Shown here: one piece after another, positions 18,084 through 26,964 of the stretch
Layout: the number at the start of each line of letters is the position of its first letter
Position numbering within the stretch: position 1 is the stretch's first letter
DNA from: an uncultured Rhodospirillales bacterium
GTDB lineage: Bacteria; Pseudomonadota; Alphaproteobacteria; Acetobacterales; Acetobacteraceae
DNA: 64,000 nucleotides
Direction: 5' to 3'
NCBI GenBank assembly: GCA_903928895.1
Contig: CAIYSR010000161.1
Coordinates: forward strand, 1 to 64,000
The notes under the pieces: generated by a model
Told to the model about the DNA's origin: nothing
The model's database searches: none
Seen by the model: the letters and a program-made list of their open reading frames with translations, nothing else
Position numbers and translations under genes: made by a program

Positions 18084-19120
18084 ACATCATGGTCCCGCTG
18101 CGCCCGGCGCCGCCGCGCCCGGCCGCATCCGCGCTGCCGTTCGTGACCATCGTCGTGCCGGTGCTCGACGAGGCCGGCTACATCGCCCCCTGCCTCGCCT
18201 CGCTGCTCGGCCAGTGGCCGCCCGAGGCCTGCGAAATCCTGGTGCTCGACGGCGGCAGCCGCGATGCGACGCGCGCGATCGTCGCCGCCCTGGCCGAACG
18301 CCATCCCGCGATCCGGCTGCATCACAATCCCGCGCGCATCCAGTCCGCCGCCATCAACCTCGCCGCCCGGCTCGCCGACCCAAGGGCCACCATCCTGGTG
18401 CGGGCCGATGCCCATGCGCTCTATCCGCCCGATTTCGTCGTCCGCTGCGTCGCCGCCCTGGCCGAGCGCGGGGCGACCTCGGTGGTGGTGCCGATGCGCA
18501 CGCGCGGGGCTGGCAGCGGGGGCGGGCGCGGCATGCAGCATGCCATCGCCGCGGCGCAATCGAGCCGTCTCGGCAATGGCGGCGCCGCCCACCGGCTCGG
18601 CGCGACCTCGGGCTTCGTCGGCCACGGCCACCACGCCGCCTTCGACCGCGCCTTCTTCCGCGCCCTCGGCGGCTACGATGAGAGCTTCACCCACAACGAG
18701 GACGCCGAGTTCGACGTCCGCGCGCTCGCGGCGGGCGGGCGCATCTGGATGTGCGCCGACGCCGCGGTGGTCTATTTCCCGCGCGACCGGCTGACCGGGC
18801 TCGCGCGGCAGTATTTCCGCCACGGCGCCGGGCGGGCGCGGACCCTGTGCAAACACCACCTGATGCCGCGGCCGCGCCAGATCATCCCGGTTGCGCTGCT
18901 GGCGGGATGCCTGGCCGGGTTGGCGACGGCGCCGTTCGCGCCCGAGCTCGCTGCCACGGCGCTGGCCTATCCGGCCGCCTGCCTGGCCTGGGGCGCGGGC
19001 CTGGCGCTGCGGCGGCGCGACGGGCGGCTGCTCGGCGGCGGCGCGGCGCTGCTCACCATGCATCTGGCCTGGGCGAGCGGGCTGCTCACCGGCTTCGTCA
19101 AGAACCGCGCCGCGCGATGA
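18080..19120 (+). CDS. GT2 family glycosyltransferase (ExoA-like)
   Basis: This 346 aa protein has a GT-A domain with FVTIVVPVLDEAGYIAPCLA, VLDGGSRDATRAIV and a DxD-like VRADAHALYPPD. An EDAEFDVRALAAGGRIW catalytic region follows, then two C-terminal hydrophobic helices ending in GFVKNRAAR. The order and the VRADAH motif resemble ExoA, a succinoglycan glucosyltransferase. The start overlaps the stop of the GT2-GT4 gene. It probably elongates the lipid-linked repeat unit at the inner face of the membrane. Confidence 0.85.
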   Translation: MNIMVPLRPAPPRPAASALPFVTIVVPVLDEAGYIAPCLASLLGQWPPEACEILVLDGGSRDATRAIVAALAERHPAIRLHHNPARIQSAAINLAARLADPRATILVRADAHALYPPDFVVRCVAALAERGATSVVVPMRTRGAGSGGGRGMQHAIAAAQSSRLGNGGAAHRLGATSGFVGHGHHAAFDRAFFRALGGYDESFTHNEDAEFDVRALAAGGRIWMCADAAVVYFPRDRLTGLARQYFRHGAGRARTLCKHHLMPRPRQIIPVALLAGCLAGLATAPFAPELAATALAYPAACLAWGAGLALRRRDGRLLGGGAALLTMHLAWASGLLTGFVKNRAAR

Positions 19121-19250
19121 AGCCAAACCCGATGAAGCCAAACCGGGGATGCCGCGTTGACAGGGCTTGCGCCACCTCTTGCGGCCTGGCCCCAGGCCGC
19201 TTCGGCGTCGGGCCGGGCCGTGCGTGGGACAACCAAAGGATCGAACCGCC

Positions 19251-21533
19251 ATGCTGAACTTCCTCAACGCCCTCCCCCCGCGGCCGGGACCGCAGCCGAT
19301 GCCGGGAATGGCCGCGCCGCCGTTCCAGTGGCTGCCGGTGAGCGCGGCCTTCCTGCGCCGCCGGCTCTGGCCGGTGCTGGGCTGCGCCACGCTCGGGATC
19401 GCGCTGGGGGCCGGCTACCTCGCCATCGCCACGCCGCAATACACCGCGGTGGCGACGCTGAGCATCGATGCCCGCCGCGCCCACCCCGCCGGCGGCGGCC
19501 CGGCGTCGGCCGACTGGCAGTCCGAAAGCGCCTATATCGAAAGCCAGGTCGAGCTGATCCGCTCGGCGGCGACCCTGCGCGGGGTGGTCAAGGCGCTGCA
19601 TCTGGATGCCGATCCGCTGTTCGCGCCGCGCGAGCCCGGCATCGTGGCGCAGGCCATCGCCCTGCTGCGCGAGGCACTGCCCGGCGCCGCCCAGGGCGGG
19701 CTCGATGCGCCCGCCCGCGCGCGGGCGCAGGCCGGGGCCGCGCTGCTGCGCATGGTCGAGGTCTGGCGCGTCGGCGCGACCTCGGTGGTCGAGGTGCGGG
19801 TGCACAGCCCCGACCGCGACCTCTCCGCCGCCCTCGCCAATGCCGTGACCGAGGCCTACATGGCGCAGCAGCTGGTCGCGATCTCCGAGACCACGCGCCG
19901 CGCCAGCTCCTGGCTCGAAGGGCGGATCGGCGATCTGCGCGGGCAGGCGGTGGGCGCCGATCGCGCGGTGCAGGAATACAAGGCACGCAACAACATCGTC
20001 GATGTCAGCACCGGCGCCGGCATCGGCCAGATGAACGAGCAGCAGCTCGGCGAGCTCAACGTCCGCGTCGCCGCCGCGCGCGCGCGCCTCGCGGAAACCC
20101 AGGCGCGGCTCGAACGCGCCCGCGCCAGCACCGTCAACGGCATCACCAACGGCGTGATCAGCGACACCGCGACCAACAGCGTGATGACCACCCTGCGCCA
20201 GAAATACGTCGATGCCGCCCGCCGCGAGGCCGAGCTGACCGCGCGCCAGGGGCCGAGCCATGGCGCGGTGGTGCTGCAACACGCCGAGGTGATGGAATTG
20301 CAGCGCGGCATCCAGGCCGAGCTGGCCCGCCTGACCGAGACCTACCGCGGCGACTTCGAGGTCGCCCAGGCCAATCTGACCGCGATCCAGGCGCGGCTGG
20401 CCGAGCAGGTCAAGGCCGCCGCGCAGACCAACATCGAGCGCAGCGAACTGCGCTCGCTGCAAAGCTCGGCCGACGCCTACCGCCAGATCTACGAGACCTT
20501 CCTGCAACGCTTCACCCAGGCGATGCAGGACCAGTCCTACCCGATCTCGGACGCCCGCGTCGCCGCCCCGGCGCTGGCGCCGATGGATCGCAGCGCGCCC
20601 CGCGCCGCGGTGGTGCTCGGCGTTGCCGGCGCAATCGGCCTCGCCCTCGGCCTGCTGCTCGCGGTGCTGGCGGATGCGATGGACGGCACCGTGCGCACGC
20701 TCGCACAGCTGCGCCAGGCCAGTGGCCTCGAATGCCTCGGCGTCATCGAGGACAGCCCGGCACTGGCCTGCTCCCCGACCAGGCGCTGGCTGCGCAGCAG
20801 CCGCGACAGCGCCCGGCGCGGCATCATGCTGGTGCCGACCGCCTTCCGCCAGGCCGCCCGCAACCCCGACCAGCAGATCGCCGCCGCCGTGCACGCCGTG
20901 CGCGTCGCCGCCACCCGCCACTCCGCCCGCGGCCGCGAGGTCCGGGTGATCGGCTGCGTCTCGGCCCTGGCCGATGAAGGCAGCAGCACCTTCGCCGCCA
21001 ACCTCGCCTTCGCCCTGGCCGCCGATGGGCAGCGCACCGTGCTGCTGGACTGGCCGAGCCGGTCGCCGACACTGACCGCGATGCTGGCGCCGGAGGCCAA
21101 GTCCGGCCTGCTCGAACTCGCCAACCGCGGCGTCAGCCTCGCCGAGGCGGCGCTGGTGGACGAACACACCGGGCTGCGCTTCATCGGCCAATCCGCCGAA
21201 GGCGGCGCCACCGCGCCCAGCCGCGCCAACACCCAGGCCCTGCTGGCCGACCTGCGCGCCCGCTACGACGTGGTGGTGCTGAACCTGCCGCCGCTGCACG
21301 ACGGCAGCATCGCCCTGCGCCTGAGCGACATCGTCGACGGCTTCGTGCTGGTCACGCGCTGGGGCCGCACGCCGCAAAGCGTGCTGAGCGAGGCACTCGG
21401 CCACGCCGGCGGACTCGATGCGCTGTTCCTCGGCGCCGTACTGAGCCATTGCGACAGCGCGCGGATGCGACTCTACCCGTCCGATGCCACGGCCTATCCG
21501 CAGCGCCACATGGTGCCGATCGCCGCCGCCTGA
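19251..21533 (+). CDS. Wzc/ExoP-type polysaccharide co-polymerase with degenerate kinase domain
   Basis: This 760 aa protein has a Wzz domain near the N-terminus (TM1 about 43-62 and an SIDARRAH strand), a long coiled-coil region (about 210-420), a second TM near 465-485, and a cytoplasmic BY-kinase-like domain. All three nucleotide motifs are altered. Walker A reads SALADEGSSTFAANLA (no lysine, about 570-585), Walker A' reads VLLDWPSRSP, and Walker B reads VVVLNLPP (Asp to Asn, about 670). There is no tyrosine-rich tail. It probably sets chain length with the Wza-type partner without ATP-dependent phosphorylation. AAAGGA lies before the ATG. Confidence 0.85.
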   Translation: MLNFLNALPPRPGPQPMPGMAAPPFQWLPVSAAFLRRRLWPVLGCATLGIALGAGYLAIATPQYTAVATLSIDARRAHPAGGGPASADWQSESAYIESQVELIRSAATLRGVVKALHLDADPLFAPREPGIVAQAIALLREALPGAAQGGLDAPARARAQAGAALLRMVEVWRVGATSVVEVRVHSPDRDLSAALANAVTEAYMAQQLVAISETTRRASSWLEGRIGDLRGQAVGADRAVQEYKARNNIVDVSTGAGIGQMNEQQLGELNVRVAAARARLAETQARLERARASTVNGITNGVISDTATNSVMTTLRQKYVDAARREAELTARQGPSHGAVVLQHAEVMELQRGIQAELARLTETYRGDFEVAQANLTAIQARLAEQVKAAAQTNIERSELRSLQSSADAYRQIYETFLQRFTQAMQDQSYPISDARVAAPALAPMDRSAPRAAVVLGVAGAIGLALGLLLAVLADAMDGTVRTLAQLRQASGLECLGVIEDSPALACSPTRRWLRSSRDSARRGIMLVPTAFRQAARNPDQQIAAAVHAVRVAATRHSARGREVRVIGCVSALADEGSSTFAANLAFALAADGQRTVLLDWPSRSPTLTAMLAPEAKSGLLELANRGVSLAEAALVDEHTGLRFIGQSAEGGATAPSRANTQALLADLRARYDVVVLNLPPLHDGSIALRLSDIVDGFVLVTRWGRTPQSVLSEALGHAGGLDALFLGAVLSHCDSARMRLYPSDATAYPQRHMVPIAAA

Positions 21534-21544
21534 GACACATCGGG

Positions 21545-21852
21545 TCAGGCGACGGCGCGCCATGGCAGGCAAGGCTCCGCCGGCCAAGGGGCAGTGGCCC
21601 CTTGGAACCCGCCACTGCTCGCGGCCGGGGCAATAACCTTCGGCTGCGGGCGCGATCTCGATGGGTTCGCGGGTGAAGCCCAATGAACCCTGCGGCGGCA
21701 TGGTCGATGGCCTGCGGCGCAAGGACGCAAGGACGGGGTTATCACCTGAAGGCCGGTGCTCCAGCCGCGAGCAGTGGCGAGTTCCAAGGGGCCACTGCCC
21801 CGTCGCACGAATGCGCGCTGCGCACGACGCCGGCGGAGCCTGGCTTGCGTGG
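21545..21852 (-). repeat. Family A dispersed repeat, copy A2
   Basis: An inverted-repeat element fills the whole gap between the convergent Wzc and flippase genes. The left arm (about 21558-21650) and right arm (about 21700-21850) are near reverse complements. Both contain the box CCAAGGGGC paired to GCCCCTTGG and end in GCCGGCGGAGCC. The right arm is disrupted after CCACTGCCCC (about 21812-21838) by unrelated sequence. It lies in reverse orientation relative to copy A3 at 37622. It may act as a transcription terminator for both genes. Confidence 0.65.
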
Positions 21853-23382
21853 CTACGGTCTGCGCCGGATCGAGCCCAGCCAGGCGGCCAGGGCGCCCGG
21901 GGAGAGCAGCTGGAGGGCTGTCGCGTAGATCGCAACGCCGGCGGTGACGGCGATGGCCAGGGCGGCGAGCGGGGCCATTGTGTGCGGCAGCAGCGCGCGG
22001 GTGGCGGCCACGCCGGCTGTCATCAGCGTCACCGCCGCCAGTCCCGGCCACAGCACCAGCAGCAGCGCGCCCGGCCGCAGGCGCATTTCGTGCAGGGCCG
22101 CGGCGATGCAGATCGCGCTGCCGGCGCAGGCCGCCGCGGCGACCCCGGCGGCGATGCCGACCAGGCCGAACGGTGTGCCCGCCACCACGCCGCCGGCCAT
22201 CAGGGTGGCGGTGAGCACGGCGGCGCCGAATTGCAGGGTCGAGCGGCCGCGGCCGAGCAGCAGCATCACCGCCGCGAGTCCCATCGCCTGGGCGATCGCC
22301 GCGGGTGCGAGCAGGCGCAGCAGGGCGGCGGCCCCGGCCCAGCGCGGCCCGAGCAGCAGGCCGACCAGCAGGTCCGCCACCAGTGCGAGCCCCAGCATCA
22401 GCGGCGCGACGAGGCCGAAGATCACCCGCCAGGTGTCGAGCAGGCGGGCCGCGGTGGCGCGGTGATCGAGCCGCGCGACGGCGGGCAGGAACGAGACCAG
22501 CAGCGGGCTGACCAGCACCGCGTCGGGGATGCGCACGATCTGGTAGGCCAGCGCGTAGATGCCGAGCTGTTCGACCCCGAGCAGCCGGCCGATCAGCAGA
22601 TTGTCGATCGAGGCGGAGAACAGGCTGAGCAGGTTCGCGCCCACCAGCGGCAGGCCGTGGCGGATCAGGTAGGCCAGCGCCGCCCGGCTCGGCCGGCCCG
22701 GGAAGGCTTCGCCCGCCAGCGCCTGCAACAGCGCGGTCCGGACGGTCCACAGCACCAGCTGCTGCGCCACCAGGCTCCACACCTCCCAGCCGTTGAGCGC
22801 GCCGACCAGCGCCATCGCGATCCCGGCGATGGCCGAGGCGATGTCGCCGAGCGCGAAGATCCAGGTGGCGCCGGTGCGCTGCACCCGCACCCCGGGCAGC
22901 GTGCAGGCGGCATTGAGCAGCACGATCGGCGCCAGCCCGGCGAGCACGGCGGCGATCTCGCGATGCGACAGGGCGGCCGAGATCGGGATGGCGGCCGCCG
23001 TCAGGGCCAAGGCCAGCGCCAGGCCGGCGATCAGCGCGGACCAGCCCACGGTCGCGCGGACGCGCCCGTCGGGATCGGGCGCGCGCAGCAGGGACGGCCC
23101 GAGCCCGCCATCGGCGATCGTCAGGGCGAACAGGGTGACCGGCATGGCGAGTGCCATGATGCCGAAATCGGCCGGCTCCAGCAGCCGCGCCAGCAGCGGG
23201 AACATCAGGAATTGCAGGGCCATGCGGCAGGCGTTGGCGGCCGCGAGCAGCACGGCCCCGATCGCCAGCTTGCGCGCCGAGGGCACGCCTGTGGGAACCT
23301 CGGGGTCGGTCACTGGGGTCCGGCCGGGGGGAGCGTGTGATGCATGCCCGGTCTGAACCGCCGGCGCGGCGATCGGTTGCAT
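21853..23382 (-). CDS. Polysaccharide flippase (Wzx/MOP superfamily)
   Basis: This protein of about 509 aa has 12-14 hydrophobic helices. It begins with the MOP-type signature ARKLAIGAVLLAAANACRMA and LLARLLEPADFGIMALAM, and has a central helix pair with DNLLIGRLLGVEQLGIYALA. It would move the undecaprenyl-linked repeat unit across the inner membrane. The start may be the ATG at 23382 or a GTG at 23313; both lie after the 25-bp tandem repeat block. It is convergent with Wzc and divergent from the gene at 23554. Confidence 0.85.
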   Translation of the reverse strand: MQPIAAPAVQTGHASHAPPGRTPVTDPEVPTGVPSARKLAIGAVLLAAANACRMALQFLMFPLLARLLEPADFGIMALAMPVTLFALTIADGGLGPSLLRAPDPDGRVRATVGWSALIAGLALALALTAAAIPISAALSHREIAAVLAGLAPIVLLNAACTLPGVRVQRTGATWIFALGDIASAIAGIAMALVGALNGWEVWSLVAQQLVLWTVRTALLQALAGEAFPGRPSRAALAYLIRHGLPLVGANLLSLFSASIDNLLIGRLLGVEQLGIYALAYQIVRIPDAVLVSPLLVSFLPAVARLDHRATAARLLDTWRVIFGLVAPLMLGLALVADLLVGLLLGPRWAGAAALLRLLAPAAIAQAMGLAAVMLLLGRGRSTLQFGAAVLTATLMAGGVVAGTPFGLVGIAAGVAAAACAGSAICIAAALHEMRLRPGALLLVLWPGLAAVTLMTAGVAATRALLPHTMAPLAALAIAVTAGVAIYATALQLLSPGALAAWLGSIRRRP

Positions 23383-23389
23383 CCACCCC

Positions 23390-23489
23390 CCGCCGGAGGC
23401 GGCCAAACCTGACACCGCCGGAGGCGGCCAAACCTGACACCTCCGGAGGCGGCCAAACCTGACACCTCCGGAGGCGGCCAAACCTGATG
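23390..23489. repeat. Four tandem 25-bp repeats upstream of the flippase gene
   Basis: Four contiguous 25-bp units start at 23390, 23415, 23440 and 23465. Each contains a palindromic core: CCGCCGGAGGCGG in the first two and CCTCCGGAGG in the last two, followed by CCAAACCTGA. They sit in the divergent intergenic region between the flippase and the gene at 23554, so they could bind a regulator. The two core versions are each self-complementary. Confidence 0.85.
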
Positions 23490-23553
23490 CCGCCATGAAA
23501 CCGGGCCGCGCCGCCGCCGTTATCGCCTGGGCCGCCGGCCCCCCGAGGGGCCT

Positions 23554-24432
23554 ATGGGAGTGCGACCCGCAATGACGATGCCAGTCCGCTACGCCGTGCT
23601 GTTCAAGGCGTTCTTTCTCGATGATTTCGTCCGCCGCCGGCTGGCCCATGTCGTCGCCGCCGCGCCCGGCGGCGATGTCCATCTGCTGCTCGACGAAACC
23701 GCCGCCGCCGCGGGGCCGAGCGACTTCCCGCGCATCATCCGCTATCGCGATGCCGATATCGCCGCCCTCGGCTTCCTGCCCTGCGGCCAGGGCAGCCTGG
23801 CGTGGTACAACGCCGATTATCCGCTCTATCTCTTCCGCCACCTGCACCCGCAGTACGATGACATCGTCGTCGTCGAATACGATGCGGTGCCCGGCATCGG
23901 GCTCGACCGGCTGGTGGCGGAATGCCGCGCCGAGCGGGTCGATTTCGTCGGCCAGCCGATCGCCAAGACGGTCGACGCCTATTGGTGGACCAGCACGATG
24001 CTGCAATTCTACCGCCGCGCCGAGATCCGCCCGACCCTGATCTGCGCCGCCTATTTCTCGGCCGCCGCGGTGCGCCATCTGGCCGCCTGCCGGCTGCGCC
24101 AGGGCGCCGGACACGATCCGCGGGCGGCGCAGTCCTGGCCGATCGGCGAGACCTTCGTCGGCACCGAGATCGGGGTGGCCGGGCTGCGGCAGCGCGATCT
24201 CGCCAGCTTCGGCCCGCTGCGGCGCTACGACTGGTGGCCGCCGGTGCACGAGGCGGAACTGGCGCAATGCGCCGGCGAGGTCTTCGTCCATCCGGTGCTG
24301 CACGGGCGGCGCTACCTGCGCTCGCTGTTCAAGAACGGCGCGCTGCCCGGGCTCGTCGCGCTGGCCCGGGCGCTGCGGGCGACGTCGTTTCCGGCGCGCC
24401 GAACAGCCGGCGGCACCACGAAGACGGCGTGA
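23554..24432 (+). CDS. Putative GT-A fold glycosyltransferase-like protein
   Basis: This 292 aa protein is not from a family I can name with certainty. It reads as a soluble alpha/beta protein: VRYAVLFKAFFLDDFVRRRL at the start, and a central acidic strand YDDIVVVEYDAVPG that resembles the metal-binding strand of capsule-type transferases such as DUF3405 proteins. A YFSAAAVRHL segment and a C-terminal YDWWPPVHEAEL region follow. An alternative start is the ATG at 23572. It stands between the flippase and a methyltransferase, so polymer modification is likely. Confidence 0.6.
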   Translation: MGVRPAMTMPVRYAVLFKAFFLDDFVRRRLAHVVAAAPGGDVHLLLDETAAAAGPSDFPRIIRYRDADIAALGFLPCGQGSLAWYNADYPLYLFRHLHPQYDDIVVVEYDAVPGIGLDRLVAECRAERVDFVGQPIAKTVDAYWWTSTMLQFYRRAEIRPTLICAAYFSAAAVRHLAACRLRQGAGHDPRAAQSWPIGETFVGTEIGVAGLRQRDLASFGPLRRYDWWPPVHEAELAQCAGEVFVHPVLHGRRYLRSLFKNGALPGLVALARALRATSFPARRTAGGTTKTA

Positions 24433-24560
24433 TGCAACCGGCCTGCGGCGGGCGCGTTGAGCTTTCGTATTTATCGCAGACGTAAATCAACGACCACCGA
24501 TGGCGAATACGGCCGGCTGATATTTCCTTCGGCCCATTGTCCGCAACACCTGGAGGCCCG

Positions 24561-25376
24561 ATGACGACGACCGACATGCAGACGCTCATCCACCGGCAGA
24601 TCTACCGGATCGCCGGCTTCCTGCACCCCACCGATGCCATGGCGTTTGCCGGTCTGGGCATGTGGCAGCGGTCGAGCCGGATCGCCGGGTCGGTGATGGA
24701 GATCGGGGTGTTCTACGGTCGCTCGTTCGCGATCATGGCGCGCCTGATCGATCCGGCCCGGGAGGTGGCGGTCGCCGCGGATCTTTTCGATATCGGCCCG
24801 ATCGACGACGCGCATTCGGAGCAGCTCAGCACGTTCGAGAAGAACCTCGCCTTCATCGGCGCCGATCGGGCCGCGGTGCTGATCCTGAAGGGCGATTCCG
24901 GCGCCTTGCAGGCGGCGGAGCTCCAGTCGCAGGTCGGCAAGATCCGATTTCTGAGCATCGACGGCGGCCATGAGGAGCCGCAGGTCAGTTCCGACGCCAT
25001 GCTCGGCATGAAGATTCTCAGCGATGACGGGATGATGGTGTTCGATGATTTCTTCAACCCGCAATACCCGGACGTCACGTTTTCCGTCTTTCGCCTGCTG
25101 AAGAACGAAATGGCGGATTTTGTTCCTTTTCTCATCACCAAGAACAAGCTGTATCTGTGCCGGTCGGGATCGGCGCCGCGCTATCGCCAGGCCGTCGCGC
25201 TGATGCCGCTATGGGCAGGTTCGACGCGCGAGCGGTTCAAATTCATGGGCAGCGACGTCACCTACCTGTACCAGTCCCTGCCCAACCGGGCGATCTATCA
25301 GCTCCTGGCCACGCGCGGGCTGGGTTGTGTCGCCTCCAGCATCCTGCGCCCCCGGGCCTCGCGCTTCTGGCGATAG
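24561..25376 (+). CDS. Class I SAM-dependent methyltransferase (CmcI/Methyltransf_24-like)
   Basis: This 271 aa protein has SAM motif I at SVMEIGVFYGRSFAIMARLI, VAVAADLFDIG as the acidic strand, and FLSIDGGHEEPQVSSD, typical of the CmcI/Methyltransf_24 group that often methylates sugar hydroxyls. VFDDFFNPQYPDV follows. The ATG at 24561 has TGGAGG upstream. The stop is followed by the family C element. It probably decorates the exopolysaccharide or its lipid-linked precursor. Confidence 0.8.
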   Translation: MTTTDMQTLIHRQIYRIAGFLHPTDAMAFAGLGMWQRSSRIAGSVMEIGVFYGRSFAIMARLIDPAREVAVAADLFDIGPIDDAHSEQLSTFEKNLAFIGADRAAVLILKGDSGALQAAELQSQVGKIRFLSIDGGHEEPQVSSDAMLGMKILSDDGMMVFDDFFNPQYPDVTFSVFRLLKNEMADFVPFLITKNKLYLCRSGSAPRYRQAVALMPLWAGSTRERFKFMGSDVTYLYQSLPNRAIYQLLATRGLGCVASSILRPRASRFWR

Positions 25377-25445
25377 CGCGGGATCGCGCGGCGCGCGATA
25401 CCAATCCTGCTCAATATTGATTTTCGCGGGGGGCGGAGAAGGAAC

Positions 25446-25582
25446 AGCAGGAAGCGTTTCTTTTTTTGAAAAAAAAGAAACAAAAAAACTTTATAACTGG
25501 CTTCGCCGTGGATGAAACGACCGACTCCAACGGACAGAAGTTTTTTGCTTCTTTTTTTCAAAAAAGAAGCGCTCTCTTCCGC
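25446..25582. terminator. Family C hairpin element, copy C2 (bidirectional terminator)
   Basis: The left hairpin (about 25456-25481) is identical in sequence to that of copy C1. The right hairpin (about 25547-25572) is GCTTC plus T-run paired to A-run plus GAAGC. The centre (25511-25540) contains GATGAAACGACCGACTCCAA, which reappears in reverse complement in copy C3. It lies exactly between convergent genes (methyltransferase + and flavoprotein -). Confidence 0.75.
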
Positions 25583-25590
25583 CGTTGGTC

Positions 25591-26964
25591 TCAGACCCCC
25601 ACCGCCTCGCGCATGCGGGCGGCGATGATGGCGCCGATGGTGTTGTGCCACTGCCACAGCCCGTTGGTCTGGCCGGAGAAGCTCGGCTCGCCGCCGATCT
25701 CGGGGCCGCTGGTGAACCCGGCGGCGAGCCCCAGGCCGAGCAGGCCGGGGATGGCCTCGCCGTGGGCGTCGAGCACCCGGCAGGCGCCGTCGACCAGCGG
25801 GCGGGTGCCGGCGCCATCGGCGAACAGCGCGATCGGATGCCCGTGGCGATCGAACACGTCGAGCGCGCGCGGACGGTAGCCGGGCGCGGTGACGACCAGA
25901 TCGGCGCTTTCCAGGATCGCGCGGCCGACCGGGTCCGGCCCCGGAGCGAGGTGATGCAGGTGCAGGCGCGGCGGCGGCCGGCGTCCGGCGATGCCGCGGG
26001 CGGCCATCACCAGGGCGCGCGAGTCCAGGCGGAAGCCGGCGAAGCGGAAGACGAAGCCGCTTTTGGGGCAGATGTCGTCGGGGCCGAATTCGTCGTAGCC
26101 GTCGGCCAGCGCCGCTTCGGCCGAGGGATAGAACACCCGCAGCTTCCGCCGGTGCAGCACCGTGACCCGCCGCACCGTGGCGCCCAGCCGCAGGATGACC
26201 AGGGCGGTGGCGATGGTGCTGCTGGAACTGCCGACGATGGCGACCTCACCGCCGCCGAGCGCGGCCAGGCGGCGGCCGATGTCGTGCAGCCCGGCTTTGG
26301 TCATCGCCTCGCCGGAGGGGATGAGCTTGTCGCCCAGCGCCGCCACCAGCCGCACGCCGGCCGCTTCCTGGCGCCGCAGATGGTCCTCGGGCTGGTGGCC
26401 GCCGGTGGCGAGCACCACCACTCGCGCCACGACCCCGCGGGTGCTGCCATCGGGGCCGCGCAGCTCGGTGCGCCAGCGCCCGTCCGCCAGTTGCTGCGTG
26501 CGCAGCGCCTCGTGGCGGGTCAGCACCGCGCAGTCCGGTGCCTGCGCGATCACCTCCTGCAGCGCGCCGCCGAGCACATCGAGGAAGCTGCCGACCAGCG
26601 GCAGCGGCACCGCGCCTTCGCCGTGCGCGGCGACGGCGCGGGTCGCGGGATGGTCGCGCAGCGCCATCAGCCAGGGCGCCGAGCTCGCGTTCACGCAGTC
26701 CACGATGGTCGCGGCCGAACTGTCCGAGGTGATCACGTAGCGGCCGATTTCGCCGGCGCCGATCGCCGCGCCGCGCTCGATCACGCTCAGCCCGCCGCCG
26801 AGCAGGGGTTCGAGGAAGCCGCCCTGGCTGGCGGCGATCAGCGGCGACATCCCGGCCGGCCCGCCGCCGACGATGACGCTGGACATGTGCAGGTCGGGGA
26901 GCGGGGCGGCGGCGAAATCCCGGTCGTCGCGGAGGTCGCGCAGGATCGCTTGCGAAGTGTTCAT
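25591..26964 (-). CDS. FAD/NAD(P)H-dependent monooxygenase-like flavoprotein
   Basis: This 457 aa protein has two Rossmann motifs: SSVIVGGGPAGMSPLIAA (FAD, glycines at 33-38) and GEVAIVGSSSSTIATALVIL (NADPH, about residue 240). VVVLATGGHQPEDHL, an ATG motif, lies between them, and a C-terminal GLGLAAGFTSGPEIGGEPSF closes the FAD site. This order fits class B flavin monooxygenases and N-hydroxylases better than simple oxidoreductases. The ATG overlaps the aminotransferase stop (ATGA). Oxidation of an amino sugar made by that enzyme is a hypothesis. Confidence 0.72.
   Translation of the reverse strand: MNTSQAILRDLRDDRDFAAAPLPDLHMSSVIVGGGPAGMSPLIAASQGGFLEPLLGGGLSVIERGAAIGAGEIGRYVITSDSSAATIVDCVNASSAPWLMALRDHPATRAVAAHGEGAVPLPLVGSFLDVLGGALQEVIAQAPDCAVLTRHEALRTQQLADGRWRTELRGPDGSTRGVVARVVVLATGGHQPEDHLRRQEAAGVRLVAALGDKLIPSGEAMTKAGLHDIGRRLAALGGGEVAIVGSSSSTIATALVILRLGATVRRVTVLHRRKLRVFYPSAEAALADGYDEFGPDDICPKSGFVFRFAGFRLDSRALVMAARGIAGRRPPPRLHLHHLAPGPDPVGRAILESADLVVTAPGYRPRALDVFDRHGHPIALFADGAGTRPLVDGACRVLDAHGEAIPGLLGLGLAAGFTSGPEIGGEPSFSGQTNGLWQWHNTIGAIIAARMREAVGV

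Noticed and set aside
23390-23489. Tandem 25-bp repeats as a possible CRISPR array
   Set aside because: Units are contiguous with no spacers, and no cas gene is nearby.
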